36,511 nucleotides of DNA from the IMG/VR virus record IMGVR_UViG_3300017613_003519, positions 1 through 36,511 of that record, one strand, 5' to 3'. Shown piece after piece: positions 21,359-29,719 of the stretch (position 1 is the first letter of the stretch; the number at the start of each line of letters is the position of its first letter). The notes beneath the pieces were generated by a model. That model searched no databases. It was not told the DNA's origin and was given only the letters and a program-made list of their open reading frames with translations. This DNA comes from a virus. A program made the position numbers and the translations under genes.

Positions 21359-22651
21359 TTAGGCAGTTGCGTTTGTGAACCCAGTATAATGCACCAAGGT
21401 TGCTGGCTTCTTGGAATAAACACACTGGTCACTGTAACTTCTAAATTCATAACCAGCATAAGCAGGAATATCAAAGAAGATTCTTCCACCCCTGCCAGGT
21501 TGTTCATAAGTGACATCCACAGACCCAATCCGATCAAGCTGACCTGGAACAAAAAACAAGGCTTCCCCTGCTTTCATGTAAAGATAGGGTTCAATTTCAA
21601 CTTTTCCATTTTGGCCATAATAGGTGATTGATGTGCTGCCCGATTCAGATTCAGATTTCTTCCAGGAAGAATCATAAACCCGTAAAGCAGCTTCATTGGT
21701 GTTCAAGTCATTCCAGGTGGCAGGGCTTACAAGCAAGCATCCATCTTCATCCAAACCCCTACCAACAGCATTGACCAATCCACCAAGAAACTTGCCCATA
21801 GTTGGCGCACCAGAAAGGGTCACAGTGTTTCCCTTCCAAAGGTCATAAGTGCCACCAGCAATGCCAAACAAGGTGCCTGTGTTTTTGGCAATTTCAATCA
21901 TGCCAACACATTCTTCACCATAGGCACCATGAAAGAAGATTTTGACCTGAGTTGGATCAGCAACAATGGCCGAATCCAGAGCCGTGATTCCGGTCGATGT
22001 TCCTGTGATTAACAGGTTCCGGTCTGCGCTGGTTACGGATGTGATGGAGAAAATGCTATCAGCCCCAGTGCTAACTAAAACCCCATTGTCATAGAAATTC
22101 AGTTTGGTGCCAACCAATCCAGCCCAAATACCAGCAGCCCAGGTGGCAACCGTGATCACCACATTAGTGGTGGTGGCAGAAGCATTGGATGAACTGGCCG
22201 TTGTCCCAAGCCCACCATCTGTGGAAGCCCCCTGGCCCCCATGAATCAGGCTTAGTTCCACCCGTTTTTTACAACTTTTCAGGTTGTTCTTAACTTGCAA
22301 TTCGGTGGCAGAAGTAAAAGCAGCCTGCCCACCTGTGGTGGCCCTGGCAGCTTGTTGGTAACTTAACCAGGAGCGCATAACAATTTCACTGGAAGTGACC
22401 GTTGCATTTTGCTCAATGCCCCCCACAGCATCATTTAAGGCAAAAGCAGCACTGGAAGCAACCGTTTGGGTGTTATAGGTAGCCCCCGCTTCATCTGAGA
22501 GAATCACGGGTTGATTGAAATCTTTTCCAATCCGTTCTTCAGATCGGAAGGGAACCTTTTGCTGGATCAGCATAGGTCTGGGGATTAAATCTTCAATTTT
22601 GTTGGAATAAACGGACTTAAAAAGCCCATCAAGTGTTGGTTCCAAAGCCAT
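21359..22651 (-). CDS. Major capsid protein
   Basis: The 430-residue protein has the size and layout of an HK97-fold major capsid protein. The N-terminal arm (MALEPTLDGLFKSVYSNKIE) is followed by a basic loop region (VPFRSEERIGKDFNQPVIL) and a long helix region (ELQVKNNLKSCKKRVELSLIHGG, the spine helix type). A beta-rich inserted domain (about 165-240) and a C-terminal domain with CLLVSPATWNDLN and GRIFFDIPAYAGYEFR complete it. It has the strongest ribosome site of the late arm (AGGAG at 22665-22661, 9 nt upstream of ATG) and follows the scaffold gene. About codons 205-230 (roughly 21965-22040) are unusually rich in CG pairs. Confidence 0.85.
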   Translation of the reverse strand: MALEPTLDGLFKSVYSNKIEDLIPRPMLIQQKVPFRSEERIGKDFNQPVILSDEAGATYNTQTVASSAAFALNDAVGGIEQNATVTSSEIVMRSWLSYQQAARATTGGQAAFTSATELQVKNNLKSCKKRVELSLIHGGQGASTDGGLGTTASSSNASATTTNVVITVATWAAGIWAGLVGTKLNFYDNGVLVSTGADSIFSITSVTSADRNLLITGTSTGITALDSAIVADPTQVKIFFHGAYGEECVGMIEIAKNTGTLFGIAGGTYDLWKGNTVTLSGAPTMGKFLGGLVNAVGRGLDEDGCLLVSPATWNDLNTNEAALRVYDSSWKKSESESGSTSITYYGQNGKVEIEPYLYMKAGEALFFVPGQLDRIGSVDVTYEQPGRGGRIFFDIPAYAGYEFRSYSDQCVYSKKPATLVHYTGFTNATA

Positions 22652-22862
22652 GGCAAAGTTCTCCTATTGAATGGTTCAGGTTCAGGTTACGTTTCCCTGT
22701 TTGGCCCCAAATCCAGTTAGGATAACTTGGAAAGTGTCCTAGTTTTTGACTAGAACCGCCCAGGCTATGTCAATACAGGTTGCCTTGATCAGGTTAGCCA
22801 GTTTGGCTTCTGAAAATGGTCCTGTGTATTCTCATTACCATAAAATATAAATGCGCTGCAAC
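22652..22862 (-). promoter_or_regulatory. 211-nt leader before the capsid gene: possible promoter and hairpins
   Basis: This is one of the few long gaps in the late arm. On the minus strand it holds a perfect TTGACA (22773-22768) but no clear -10 box at the right distance. It also holds a 5-bp stem AGCCA/TGGCT (22796-22808), a palindrome CTAGT/ACTAG with a 5-nt centre (22739-22753), and the strong AGGAG site of the capsid gene. The layout fits an extra promoter or an RNA leader that boosts capsid expression. Promoter identity is weakly supported. Confidence 0.35.
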
Positions 22863-23891
22863 CTATTTCTTGGTTGATTTCATTCTTGCTAAGTGTTTTT
22901 CAAAATCTTTTTCATCAAGATAGCCCTTTTGGGGCAACTTTTCTTTTTGCTGAACTGGGGGCATTCCCTTGGTTTGAATAGGGTTTTTAATCTTTGCCAA
23001 ATCCCTTTGGCGTAATTTTTTACCAACATCTGGACCAAGGATGTCATCCAGTTTTTCCGGGGGCAACTTCCCAGTCAGATCCTTAATCTGCCTTCTTAAA
23101 TCCCTTTCCACATATTTTGCTGCTTCTGCTGCAGTGATGGATATGCCCCTTTTGACATTTCTGGACATTTCATTTGCCATCCGTTTAACACTGTCAGCAG
23201 TTTGGGGCAGGTTGCTGGTTTTCAAGGCATCAATAATTTGGCCCTGGATTTCCTGCACCATGGCTTGGGATTGCACTGATTTTTCCTGGGCATCATATTG
23301 TTGCTGCCTTTGCTGATCAATAGCATCCCTTCTTTGCAGTTCCCTTTGCATTTCCAAGCCCCTTCTTTGCTCTGGGGTCAGGGCTTCATATTGAAGTTGC
23401 TGGTACAAAAACTGCTCTGCCAATTGCCTAACATCATAACCCATGGCTTCCAGCACCTGGGGCAGTTGATTGGGGTCTTTCATCCGGTCAATGGCTTCAA
23501 AAACCTGCTTTCTGCCCTGGGCAGCTTCTTCAAATCTTTTGTCTGCAGCCATCATTTTCTGATAATTTCGCTTAACATCATCCTGGGTCAGTTCAACTTC
23601 TTCTTCTTCCCCATCAATTTTGCAGGTGAATTGGAATGTTTTTACTGTGGTGTCCGGTTCTTCAGGCATCCCATCTGCAATTTCTTTGTCCCCTTCCACC
23701 CCTTCCAAGGGGTCAGCAGACAGTTTTTCTATTTCAGGATCTGTGGTTTTTCCCTGTTCAGGAAATTCAGTTTCAGGGCTTGGGGTCCCAGTATTGTCTA
23801 AGGTTGAAGGGGTATCCACAGTTGTCTGATCCCCTTCCTGTGCTTCCGGGGCTGGTGTCTGGGGGGTTGTCTGTGGGGCTGCTTCTTCCAT
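22863..23891 (-). CDS. Head scaffolding protein
   Basis: The 342-residue protein has a disordered, acidic and Pro/Thr-rich N-terminus (about 1-85). A helical, Gln/Arg-rich middle (LQYEALTPEQRRGLEMQRELQRRD, DAIDQQRQQQYDAQEKSV) follows, and the C-terminus is strongly basic (KGYLDEKDFEKHLARMKSTKK). This charge layout, with a basic C-terminus that can bind capsid protein, is typical of phage scaffolds. It lies between portal and capsid genes, as expected. ATG at 23891 follows AAGGGAAAG, a good ribosome site. Its first 119 nt lie inside the end of the upstream acetyltransferase-like gene in another frame. Confidence 0.8.
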   Translation of the reverse strand: MEEAAPQTTPQTPAPEAQEGDQTTVDTPSTLDNTGTPSPETEFPEQGKTTDPEIEKLSADPLEGVEGDKEIADGMPEEPDTTVKTFQFTCKIDGEEEEVELTQDDVKRNYQKMMAADKRFEEAAQGRKQVFEAIDRMKDPNQLPQVLEAMGYDVRQLAEQFLYQQLQYEALTPEQRRGLEMQRELQRRDAIDQQRQQQYDAQEKSVQSQAMVQEIQGQIIDALKTSNLPQTADSVKRMANEMSRNVKRGISITAAEAAKYVERDLRRQIKDLTGKLPPEKLDDILGPDVGKKLRQRDLAKIKNPIQTKGMPPVQQKEKLPQKGYLDEKDFEKHLARMKSTKK

Positions 23892-24279
23892 TTTCTTTCC
23901 CTTTCAAGGTTTTTCTAAAAAAATAATAAGGCCGTTTGTCAAAACCAAAACCATATCTTTCACCCAGGAAACCAACCTTGGGAAGGCAGGTGTAACCTGT
24001 AATCACTTCAAGCCCCAAGGTGTTGGCTTCTTTAAAGGCTTCTTTTATGATCAAATCACAGGCTTTTAGCCTGCTTTCTTCATTGGTTTTGGGGTTTGTG
24101 CAGAAAAATTCCAGGATTCCAACAGGGCAATCAGGCACCATCAGGTAAATGTCAGCCACCCCATCAACAATCCAGCCCCTTTCCGGGAACTGACTTGCAG
24201 GGGGGCAGGGCATTTTCCTAAGATCCATCCAGGTTTTTACTTGAAACCAATCCTGGGGTGTTGTCCTTCTGACCTTCAT
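23773..24279 (-). CDS. GNAT-like N-acetyltransferase, C-terminus overprinted on scaffold
   Basis: The 168-residue product has GNAT-type features over its first 128 residues. A start MKVRRTTPQDWFQVKTWM is followed by a beta segment WIVDGVADIYLMVPDCPVGILEFF and by LIIKEAFKEANTLGLEVITGYTCLPKVGFLGERYGF. This is reminiscent of the GNAT helix and of the GN-x-x-S-x-x-L-x-E-x-x-GF end. The classic R/Q-x-x-G-x-G/A acetyl-CoA loop is not clearly seen. Residues about 130-168 are polar and lie in the 119-nt overlap with the scaffold gene. It starts 4 nt inside the end of the portal gene. A role in modifying a virion or host protein is possible; some phages carry similar genes near the portal. Confidence 0.6.
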   Translation of the reverse strand: MKVRRTTPQDWFQVKTWMDLRKMPCPPASQFPERGWIVDGVADIYLMVPDCPVGILEFFCTNPKTNEESRLKACDLIIKEAFKEANTLGLEVITGYTCLPKVGFLGERYGFGFDKRPYYFFRKTLKGKENGRSSPTDNPPDTSPGSTGRGSDNCGYPFNLRQYWDPKP

Positions 24280-26348
24280 TGGGGGCCCTTTAGGCTTGCA
24301 GTTTGGGCATCAGTGCCTGGGGGAAGGTTGGGCATGTTGGGCATATTGACATCAGCAGCCCCTGCTGTTTGTGGGTTGTTGGCATTGGTCAACTGCCCTG
24401 GCCCTGGTCCAGGACCTTCAGGCATGGGTTGCCCATCTGGGGAAGGTTCCTGACCCTGGGGATTTTCCTGGGGCTGTTCCTGCCCTGGGGGCATGGCCCC
24501 TGGTGGCATCATCCCTGGCATCATTTGTTGTGGTGGGGGTGGTAATCCCAACATCCCTGCAAGGTCTGGGTCCATAGTTCGCCATTTGTCAATGTGATCC
24601 TGAACATGGGCCACATAAGATTGCATGATTTGCGGATTGGCCCTGGCTTCAGGGCTGTTTCCCACAATGGAATGCTCTTTTATGTGCAGCAAAGGGTTGT
24701 CAGTCACCAAAACCGGGGGCACCTGACCGTTTGAAATCTGTTCATTTTCCCCCTTAATCAGCATCAATTCAGATTGCAGATTTTCATATAAGGGTTCCAA
24801 ATCCCCAGTTGTAAAAACTTGAATATATTGTTCCGGGGTTTTTAATAACCCTGTGGACAGCAACTGATTTGCCATTTCCATTTTCCCTGCTGTGGTGGAC
24901 ATGATTGGATTCCCAACATTTACCAGCACCCGGTTCACATCTTTGATGTCATCGCCTTTAAATTCCTGCATCAGGTGTTTGTTTGATTTGCCAACTATGG
25001 CAGCCACCCTGGGCACAGTTGCAAAGGTTTTCAATCGGTCAAGGGTGGCAGTGCCAACATCTTCAAAAATCACCACATAGGAACTTTGCAGATCCATGCT
25101 GAATTGAATGGACATGGATTGAAGAAGGGCCATTGCACTGCCTGACATTTCCCTTTCAGGATTCCCCCTGGCCACAGCATTGATTCCACTTAAGGTTTCC
25201 ATGACCATATTCAAGGCTTCCAGGTATTTGTAAGTTTCAGGGGCTGTTGCCATCAGTTGCAAGGCTTCAGGCTTTTCATCTGATTCCAGGTGTCGTAACC
25301 CACCCGATAGGCTTGAAACTTCCAACCCAGATCCTTTTTTGGTCCAGATGTTTTGAACCCCAAACGCATTTTGATTGGTGCAGATGGTGGAATGAAGGCT
25401 GTCACTCATTTCCTGAACAGGAAGAAGATCATAACCTGTGCTGTAACCAAATGGGGTGCCTAACCATTCACTACAAGCCACCCTGTAAACTGGAACATCT
25501 GGATAGGGAATGGGTTCATCAATTAGCACAGTGCCATCTGATAAGAATTGCACCTGCCTGCCTTCTGGCAGGGCATCAGATGGGGCATGATAAAACACAA
25601 AGAAGGGGATTTCATCAGTGTCATAGGTTCCATACATTTCCCTTCTGGATTCCCGGAATGAATCAATGCCATCATAAAAGTCATCATTGTCTGTGATATT
25701 GATAATGGTATCTTCAAATTCAGGAAACCTTGCTGCCAGTTCATATTTATTGACCCAATCAATGGGAATGCCCCAAAGGTGATCAAAAGGGCTTATCTTT
25801 GAGAAATCGCGGATATAATCCAGGGGGCCAAAAGACCGATATTCAATATCCCCTTCATATATGACAATGCCAGATTCCTGATCCACCCCGTATTGTTTGC
25901 CAAGTTTGGCATCCCAGATGCAGGAAATAAACCCTTCAGCATAAATCAGGGCATATTCCACTGCTGATTTGAGAAACACTTCCAGCTTCTTTTCTCTCAG
26001 GTAATATTCCAGCAAGCCCTGGGCCAGTTGACACTGTGCCTGACTTTTGTGGTCCGTGTTGATGGCCCTGGTTTCAAAGGCTGGTCTTTGGCTGGTGGTC
26101 AAGGTGTGCAAGTGCTTCAGCAGATTTCTGTAATTGTTCACAGAAATGCTGACCAGTTCACCCTGTTCCCCAGTGGATTCAGCCTGGCACCCCCTTAAAG
26201 CAGGGTTGAAATAGGCTTTGTAAGATTTCCGATATACTTCCATTTTCCCGGAGTGATCCAAGTATTGAAAATAAGCCTTCACCTTTTCAATCAGTTTGTT
26301 CCCAATATCATTGGGTGGTTCTGTTGCCCAATACGTTTGATTTCTCAT
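24276..26348 (-). CDS. Portal protein
   Basis: The 690-residue protein follows the large terminase and one small gene, and its size and order fit P22-like portals. It has an N-terminal helical, Lys/Tyr-rich part, an Asp/Tyr-rich wing region (about 170-250, with GPLDYIRDFSKISPFDHLWG) and a crown/stem part with NAVARGNPEREMSGSAMALLQSMS and a long helix. The C-terminal 110 residues are Pro/Met/Gln/Gly-rich (LPPPPQQMMPGMMPPGAMPP) and probably flexible, as a barrel or scaffold-contact tail. Portals form a dodecameric ring where DNA enters and leaves the capsid. It overlaps the acetyltransferase-like gene by 4 nt. Confidence 0.85.
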   Translation of the reverse strand: MRNQTYWATEPPNDIGNKLIEKVKAYFQYLDHSGKMEVYRKSYKAYFNPALRGCQAESTGEQGELVSISVNNYRNLLKHLHTLTTSQRPAFETRAINTDHKSQAQCQLAQGLLEYYLREKKLEVFLKSAVEYALIYAEGFISCIWDAKLGKQYGVDQESGIVIYEGDIEYRSFGPLDYIRDFSKISPFDHLWGIPIDWVNKYELAARFPEFEDTIINITDNDDFYDGIDSFRESRREMYGTYDTDEIPFFVFYHAPSDALPEGRQVQFLSDGTVLIDEPIPYPDVPVYRVACSEWLGTPFGYSTGYDLLPVQEMSDSLHSTICTNQNAFGVQNIWTKKGSGLEVSSLSGGLRHLESDEKPEALQLMATAPETYKYLEALNMVMETLSGINAVARGNPEREMSGSAMALLQSMSIQFSMDLQSSYVVIFEDVGTATLDRLKTFATVPRVAAIVGKSNKHLMQEFKGDDIKDVNRVLVNVGNPIMSTTAGKMEMANQLLSTGLLKTPEQYIQVFTTGDLEPLYENLQSELMLIKGENEQISNGQVPPVLVTDNPLLHIKEHSIVGNSPEARANPQIMQSYVAHVQDHIDKWRTMDPDLAGMLGLPPPPQQMMPGMMPPGAMPPGQEQPQENPQGQEPSPDGQPMPEGPGPGPGQLTNANNPQTAGAADVNMPNMPNLPPGTDAQTASLKGPQ

Positions 26349-26639
26349 TTACTCAGTTCCTTCTGATTCTTCTTTCACTGAATTTCTCACAACTTCATCA
26401 ATAAATTCTTCATCATCTGGGTCCATGATTTCTGGGCCAGACTCATTGGGCACTTCAACTGGTTCATAGGTTTCAACAAAGATGTCATTTTTGCAGGGAT
26501 ATTGTTCCCCTTTGATTCCAGTGATAATCCAATCCCCTGGTAAAGCCCTGACCCTTCCTTGATCCATGGTCAGCACATTGGTTGGTTCTTCCACCTGGGT
26601 GGCTTCTACAATAATGGGTTTCTTTTTAAATTTCGGCAT
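26349..26639 (-). CDS. Conserved phage protein with PGDWIITGIKGEQYPCK motif
   Basis: The 96-residue protein starts with FKKKPIIVEATQV and contains LPGDWIITGIKGEQYPCKNDIF and then TYEPVE. These motifs are very common in small proteins of many phages and prophages, where they are annotated as hypothetical. The C-terminal 40 residues are acidic (DPDDEEFIDEVV). It lies between the large terminase and the portal gene, 3 nt after the terminase stop, and ends directly before the portal ATG. Function unknown; an accessory packaging or early role is only suggested by context. Confidence 0.75.
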   Translation of the reverse strand: MPKFKKKPIIVEATQVEEPTNVLTMDQGRVRALPGDWIITGIKGEQYPCKNDIFVETYEPVEVPNESGPEIMDPDDEEFIDEVVRNSVKEESEGTE

Positions 26640-26642
26640 TTT

Positions 26643-28097
26643 TTAATTCCTTTCTGTTATAAAAGTTTTTCCAAGTATTTCTTCAACAGCCTGCTTTTCC
26701 TTCTTTGCATAAACTGACTTATGATGGGTGTGACTTGCTGTGCCATAATCGGTGGGGATGGGGTTTGTGAATTCATCCAGGTTTCTGACCAGGTAAATAC
26801 CTGCTGCCAGGTGGTCATAATGCCCAAAGGTTTTGGACCTGGCAAATTCCCTTTTAATCTTCTTTGAATTGTAAATGCCATTTCTAAGGCACCCAATAGT
26901 CATTTTGCACCTGGGGTGGACCAGAAACCTGCCCTGCTTCACCAGAAGCCTGAAGTCATTCACCATGGCAGGTAGTTCATCTTTATTAGTTGGTCGAAAA
27001 TGAATGCCATGCAAAACCCCAAGGTCATTAACCAAAATGGGATTGTTATTATCACTAATGCGCCGATAAACTTTCTTAGCATTCCAATCTTCATCTTCAT
27101 CATGCCAAAGTTCCTTTTCCTTTTCCCTGACCATAAGAGCAATGTTGTCAGTTGTTGACTGGGGACCCCTGATGCAGGTTTCATCTTCACAAATAAATGC
27201 AGCCCTTTTAAAATCATAGTAACCATAAATGTGGGCTGTAAAATCTGCAGTCACTTTGGTTCCACCAATGTCCTGGCCCACATATCGGTGATAATATTTA
27301 TAGAAGTCATCCCTGGGCACATCCTGAATGAACTTCTGATCCCATTCAGGAATGATGGCCAGATCACTGTCAACCACCAGTTCACACATACATTCCCGCC
27401 GATAGGTGGTTGAATCCTTCCCCCCGCATTCTTCTGCAATCCTGTCCTTCACTTCTTCAGGACAAGTTTCATCATCATCAATGGTGGCTTCAAATAGAAT
27501 TTCTTCATGCCTGGCCCTTTCCAGGAAGGGAACAAATTCATGATCAGGGGTTTCAGGGGCAGAAGATGACATAACCACCCTAAGTTCAGGCCGATGTCTA
27601 AGCATAAAGATGATAATGGAAAAGACATATTCCAATTTATCCACAAAGCCTGCTTCATCAATTATGACCAAATCCAGGGCATTTCCCCGAATACCATCAG
27701 GATGAAGGTCAAGGCCGATCAACTTAATTTCACTCCCATTGGGAAAAACCCATTTTGCCGCCTGAACCTTGTAAGATGGTTTCACATCAGCAGGGCAATC
27801 TTCCAGAATGATTCTAAAGATGGGCAGGATGAATTCTTCCAGGTCAGATTGAAATGCTGTGCCATATCGTATTCTGGCATTGGGTTTCTGAAGGGCTGTT
27901 TCAATAGCAAGGCAGGTCCAGTGAAATGACTTGCCAGTTTGTCTGGCCACCAGGGAAACAAACAGGAATGAAGCAACAGCATGATAAGCCTGGTATAACC
28001 TTTTTTGAATAGGTTTGAATTTCCAATGAAGAATGCCCCTACGCCACAGGGCAATATGCTTTTCTGATCGGGATAGTTTTTTCTTTTCTGTTTTCAA
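26643..28097 (-). CDS. terL: Terminase large subunit
   Basis: The 484-residue protein has an N-terminal ATPase with a Walker A variant VARQTGKS (50-57), Walker B LVIIDEAG with D147/E148 and a coupling-type SSSAPETP (177-184). The C-terminal RNase H-like nuclease shows GQDIGGTKVTADF with D276, D349 or D358, and HYDHLAAG with D428. It translocates DNA into the procapsid and cuts concatemers. The only in-frame start is TTG at 28097, which overlaps the stop of the small terminase and has no good ribosome site, so coupling to the upstream gene is likely. Subunit order and neighbours are standard. Confidence 0.9.
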   Translation of the reverse strand: MKTEKKKLSRSEKHIALWRRGILHWKFKPIQKRLYQAYHAVASFLFVSLVARQTGKSFHWTCLAIETALQKPNARIRYGTAFQSDLEEFILPIFRIILEDCPADVKPSYKVQAAKWVFPNGSEIKLIGLDLHPDGIRGNALDLVIIDEAGFVDKLEYVFSIIIFMLRHRPELRVVMSSSAPETPDHEFVPFLERARHEEILFEATIDDDETCPEEVKDRIAEECGGKDSTTYRRECMCELVVDSDLAIIPEWDQKFIQDVPRDDFYKYYHRYVGQDIGGTKVTADFTAHIYGYYDFKRAAFICEDETCIRGPQSTTDNIALMVREKEKELWHDEDEDWNAKKVYRRISDNNNPILVNDLGVLHGIHFRPTNKDELPAMVNDFRLLVKQGRFLVHPRCKMTIGCLRNGIYNSKKIKREFARSKTFGHYDHLAAGIYLVRNLDEFTNPIPTDYGTASHTHHKSVYAKKEKQAVEEILGKTFITERN

Positions 28098-28558
28098 TTT
28101 GTCAGCAAACCAGCCCCTTCTTCCATTGCATCTTCAAGCAATTCATCATCAGAATATTCTTCATATTTTTCAACATTCAAATTGATGTTGATCTTGGTAA
28201 GTCCAGTTAAGTCAGCAATGGTTTTTAGCATCTGCCTTTGTTCTGCTTTATCGAGAGTTTCAACTGATAAATGATAAGCAGCCCATAATCCTGCTAAAAT
28301 CTTTTTTCTATTTGTTTCATAAGTTGCATTGGCAGCATCTTCCATTTCATCTGTTGCCATTCTCAGATATTTATCAACTTGGTTTTCACCAATATCCCAA
28401 TTTTCTTTAGCAAATTGTATAATGGCTGGTCTTCTTTTTCCCATGATCAGCATGTGTTTTACTTTTGCAACCCTTTGCATTGATTCAGCTTTGGTTGCTT
28501 TCCTGGGTTTGCCGATTTGCTTGGGCTTCTTTTCCCCAGGCTTTTTCATAATGGTCAT
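28094..28558 (-). CDS. Probable terminase small subunit
   Basis: ATG at 28558 is preferred over the upstream starts of the frame because AGGGAAATCA lies just before it; the product then has 154 residues. The N-terminus is basic (KKPGEKKPKQIGKPRK), followed by a probable helix-turn-helix (about 28-65, with VKHMLIMGKRRPAIIQFAKENWDIGENQVDKYL). A helical centre follows (KILAGLWAAYHLSVETLDKAEQRQMLKTIADL), then an acidic end (EDAMEEGAGLLTN). DNA-binding N-terminus, oligomerisation centre and acidic tail, directly before terL, are typical of phage small terminases, which recognise the packaging start. It overlaps the upstream gene by 74 nt out of frame. Confidence 0.75.
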   Translation of the reverse strand: MTIMKKPGEKKPKQIGKPRKATKAESMQRVAKVKHMLIMGKRRPAIIQFAKENWDIGENQVDKYLRMATDEMEDAANATYETNRKKILAGLWAAYHLSVETLDKAEQRQMLKTIADLTGLTKININLNVEKYEEYSDDELLEDAMEEGAGLLTN

Positions 28559-28736
28559 TGATTTCCCTTGTAAATGGTTCCCATTGTTCATCAATCACAG
28601 TCATAGCAACCAGTTTTTTTAAAATCTGCCTGCACCTGTATTTGTCTAATTGCTTCCATTGGTTTGATCTCACAAAACGTAGAAGGGCTTTATTTGCTTT
28701 CCTTTCCGTTTCCATTACTTTTTGAAATGCGAGCAT
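28485..28736 (-). CDS. Small basic protein of unknown function, 83 aa
   Basis: ATG at 28736 has CGGGAAAC just upstream and is preferred over TTG at 28754. The protein is Lys/Arg/Gln-rich and helical (METERKANKALLRFVRSNQW, KYRCRQILKKLV), ending in polar AQANRQTQESNQS. Its last part lies in the region overlapping the small terminase start. A nucleic-acid-binding accessory is plausible given charge and place upstream of the packaging genes, but nothing specific is recognised. Confidence 0.6.
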   Translation of the reverse strand: MLAFQKVMETERKANKALLRFVRSNQWKQLDKYRCRQILKKLVAMTVIDEQWEPFTREINDHYEKAWGKEAQANRQTQESNQS

Positions 28737-28754
28737 GTTTCCCGTGAATCCCAA

Positions 28755-28967
28755 TCAGTTGGTCATAGTCATTTCAGTTAGAATGTTGGTTGCAATTTCC
28801 GATAGGTTATAGCTGGATTTTCCATAAAGCATTTCATCTTCCATAATCTTGAAGCAGGATTGTTTGAATGCCTGGGTGCCTAAGATTCTTTTAATCAGGA
28901 CATCAGCCAACATAATTCTCTTTTCATCCAGGGCATCCAGAGCTTCTTTTTTTTCTTCAGGTTTCAT
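28755..28967 (-). CDS. Hypothetical helical protein, 70 aa
   Basis: ATG at 28967 forms an ATGA overlap with the upstream stop and has GGGGAA before it, so it is preferred over TTG at 28976. The product is helical, with KPEEKKEALDALDEKRIML, a basic VLIKRILGTQAFKQ and a C-terminal NLSEIATNILTEMTMTN. No signal peptide, membrane segment or known motif. It belongs to a tight run of overlapping small genes upstream of terminase. Function unknown. Confidence 0.6.
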   Translation of the reverse strand: MKPEEKKEALDALDEKRIMLADVLIKRILGTQAFKQSCFKIMEDEMLYGKSSYNLSEIATNILTEMTMTN

Positions 28968-29173
28968 TTTCCCCAATCCAATTTAAGTTTAATCTTTTCA
29001 ACAATTTCTTTCAGCCTGGCCAGTTCTGCTTCGATGGCTTTAAATCTTTTTTCTGTTGGATCAAACCCGGTAAGATCAAATTCAAACCCATTAAATTTAA
29101 CAGATTTCAGCCTTTGCTTTTTAGCAAAGGTGATTAAGCCTTTGAAGGTTTTTAATTCATCAGATTGCTGCAA
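28964..29173 (-). CDS. Hypothetical protein, 69 aa, TTG start
   Basis: The open frame has no ATG. TTG at 29173 follows AAGGACACCCAAG, a good ribosome site, whereas TTG at 29206 has none, so 29173 is chosen. The protein combines a short basic N-terminus, a segment KFNGFEFDLTGFDP and a C-terminal helix with heptad-like Leu/Ile (FKAIEAELARLKEIVEKIKLKL), a likely coiled coil. It overlaps the upstream gene by 14 nt. Function unknown. Confidence 0.6.
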   Translation of the reverse strand: MQQSDELKTFKGLITFAKKQRLKSVKFNGFEFDLTGFDPTEKRFKAIEAELARLKEIVEKIKLKLDWGK

Positions 29174-29519
29174 CTTGGGTGTCCTTATGGGGGATTTGGT
29201 CTTCAAAATAGAGCTTATAAGAAAGGAACCGCATTCTGGATAGGGTGTTTCCCTTCATATCGGGTTCAGTCAGGTCCACCCTGGAAATGACCTTTTCCCC
29301 TTGGATATTTAGAAAAACCAATTTGTAAAGGGTCATTCCCTGGTGGGCAACCGGTTCAATTAAGAAACAGTGCTCAATTTTGGGTGGTTTTGTTTCGTGA
29401 TCGGGTTTGGGAAGGGCCATGCCCTGGGCGTGACAGTGCCTTTTAAGGCTTTTTCCCTTGTAGGGTCTTTTCTGCTTCTTTCTGGGCTTCCGGGTTGGTT
29501 TCTCTGGATTGGTCTGCAT
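29160..29519 (-). CDS. Hypothetical basic protein, 119 aa
   Basis: ATG at 29519 is preceded by GGGGGAAC. Residues 1-35 are strongly basic (KPTRKPRKKQKRPYKGKSLKR), followed by a compact part with beta character (HCFLIEPVAHQGMTLYKLVFLNI) and VDLTEPDMKGNTLSRMRFLS. This may be a nucleic-acid-binding arm plus small domain. The first 77 nt overlap the upstream gene in another frame. Not recognised. Confidence 0.6.
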   Translation of the reverse strand: MQTNPEKPTRKPRKKQKRPYKGKSLKRHCHAQGMALPKPDHETKPPKIEHCFLIEPVAHQGMTLYKLVFLNIQGEKVISRVDLTEPDMKGNTLSRMRFLSYKLYFEDQIPHKDTQVAAI

Positions 29520-29670
29520 GTTCCCCCTTTTCCTTGAACTGATCCAGAAGGGATTGCATGAATTTCATGCAAACAGTCACCACATTATGTGGTGCATCTG
29601 AACCTTCCAAAATGGTTAGGATGTCAGTCATAATAAGAACCTGGGGGGGTGTTTGGTTGGTTTTTTCCAT
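29443..29670 (-). CDS. Hypothetical protein, 75 aa
   Basis: The product has an N-terminal MEKTNQTPPQVLIMTDILTIL, a helical middle (VVTVCMKFMQSLLDQFKEKGE) and a polar Glu/Lys/Gln-rich C-terminus whose end lies in the overlap with the next gene. No clear ribosome site is seen at the chosen ATG; an internal ATG at 29631 is an alternative. No family is recognised. The long overlap (77 nt) means that the C-terminal 25 residues are constrained by the downstream frame. Confidence 0.5.
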   Translation of the reverse strand: MEKTNQTPPQVLIMTDILTILEGSDAPHNVVTVCMKFMQSLLDQFKEKGEHADQSRETNPEAQKEAEKTLQGKKP

Positions 29671-29719
29671 AACTGCCCAAATACCACAAAAAAGGGCTAA
29701 AAAGCAACCAAAAAGGACC

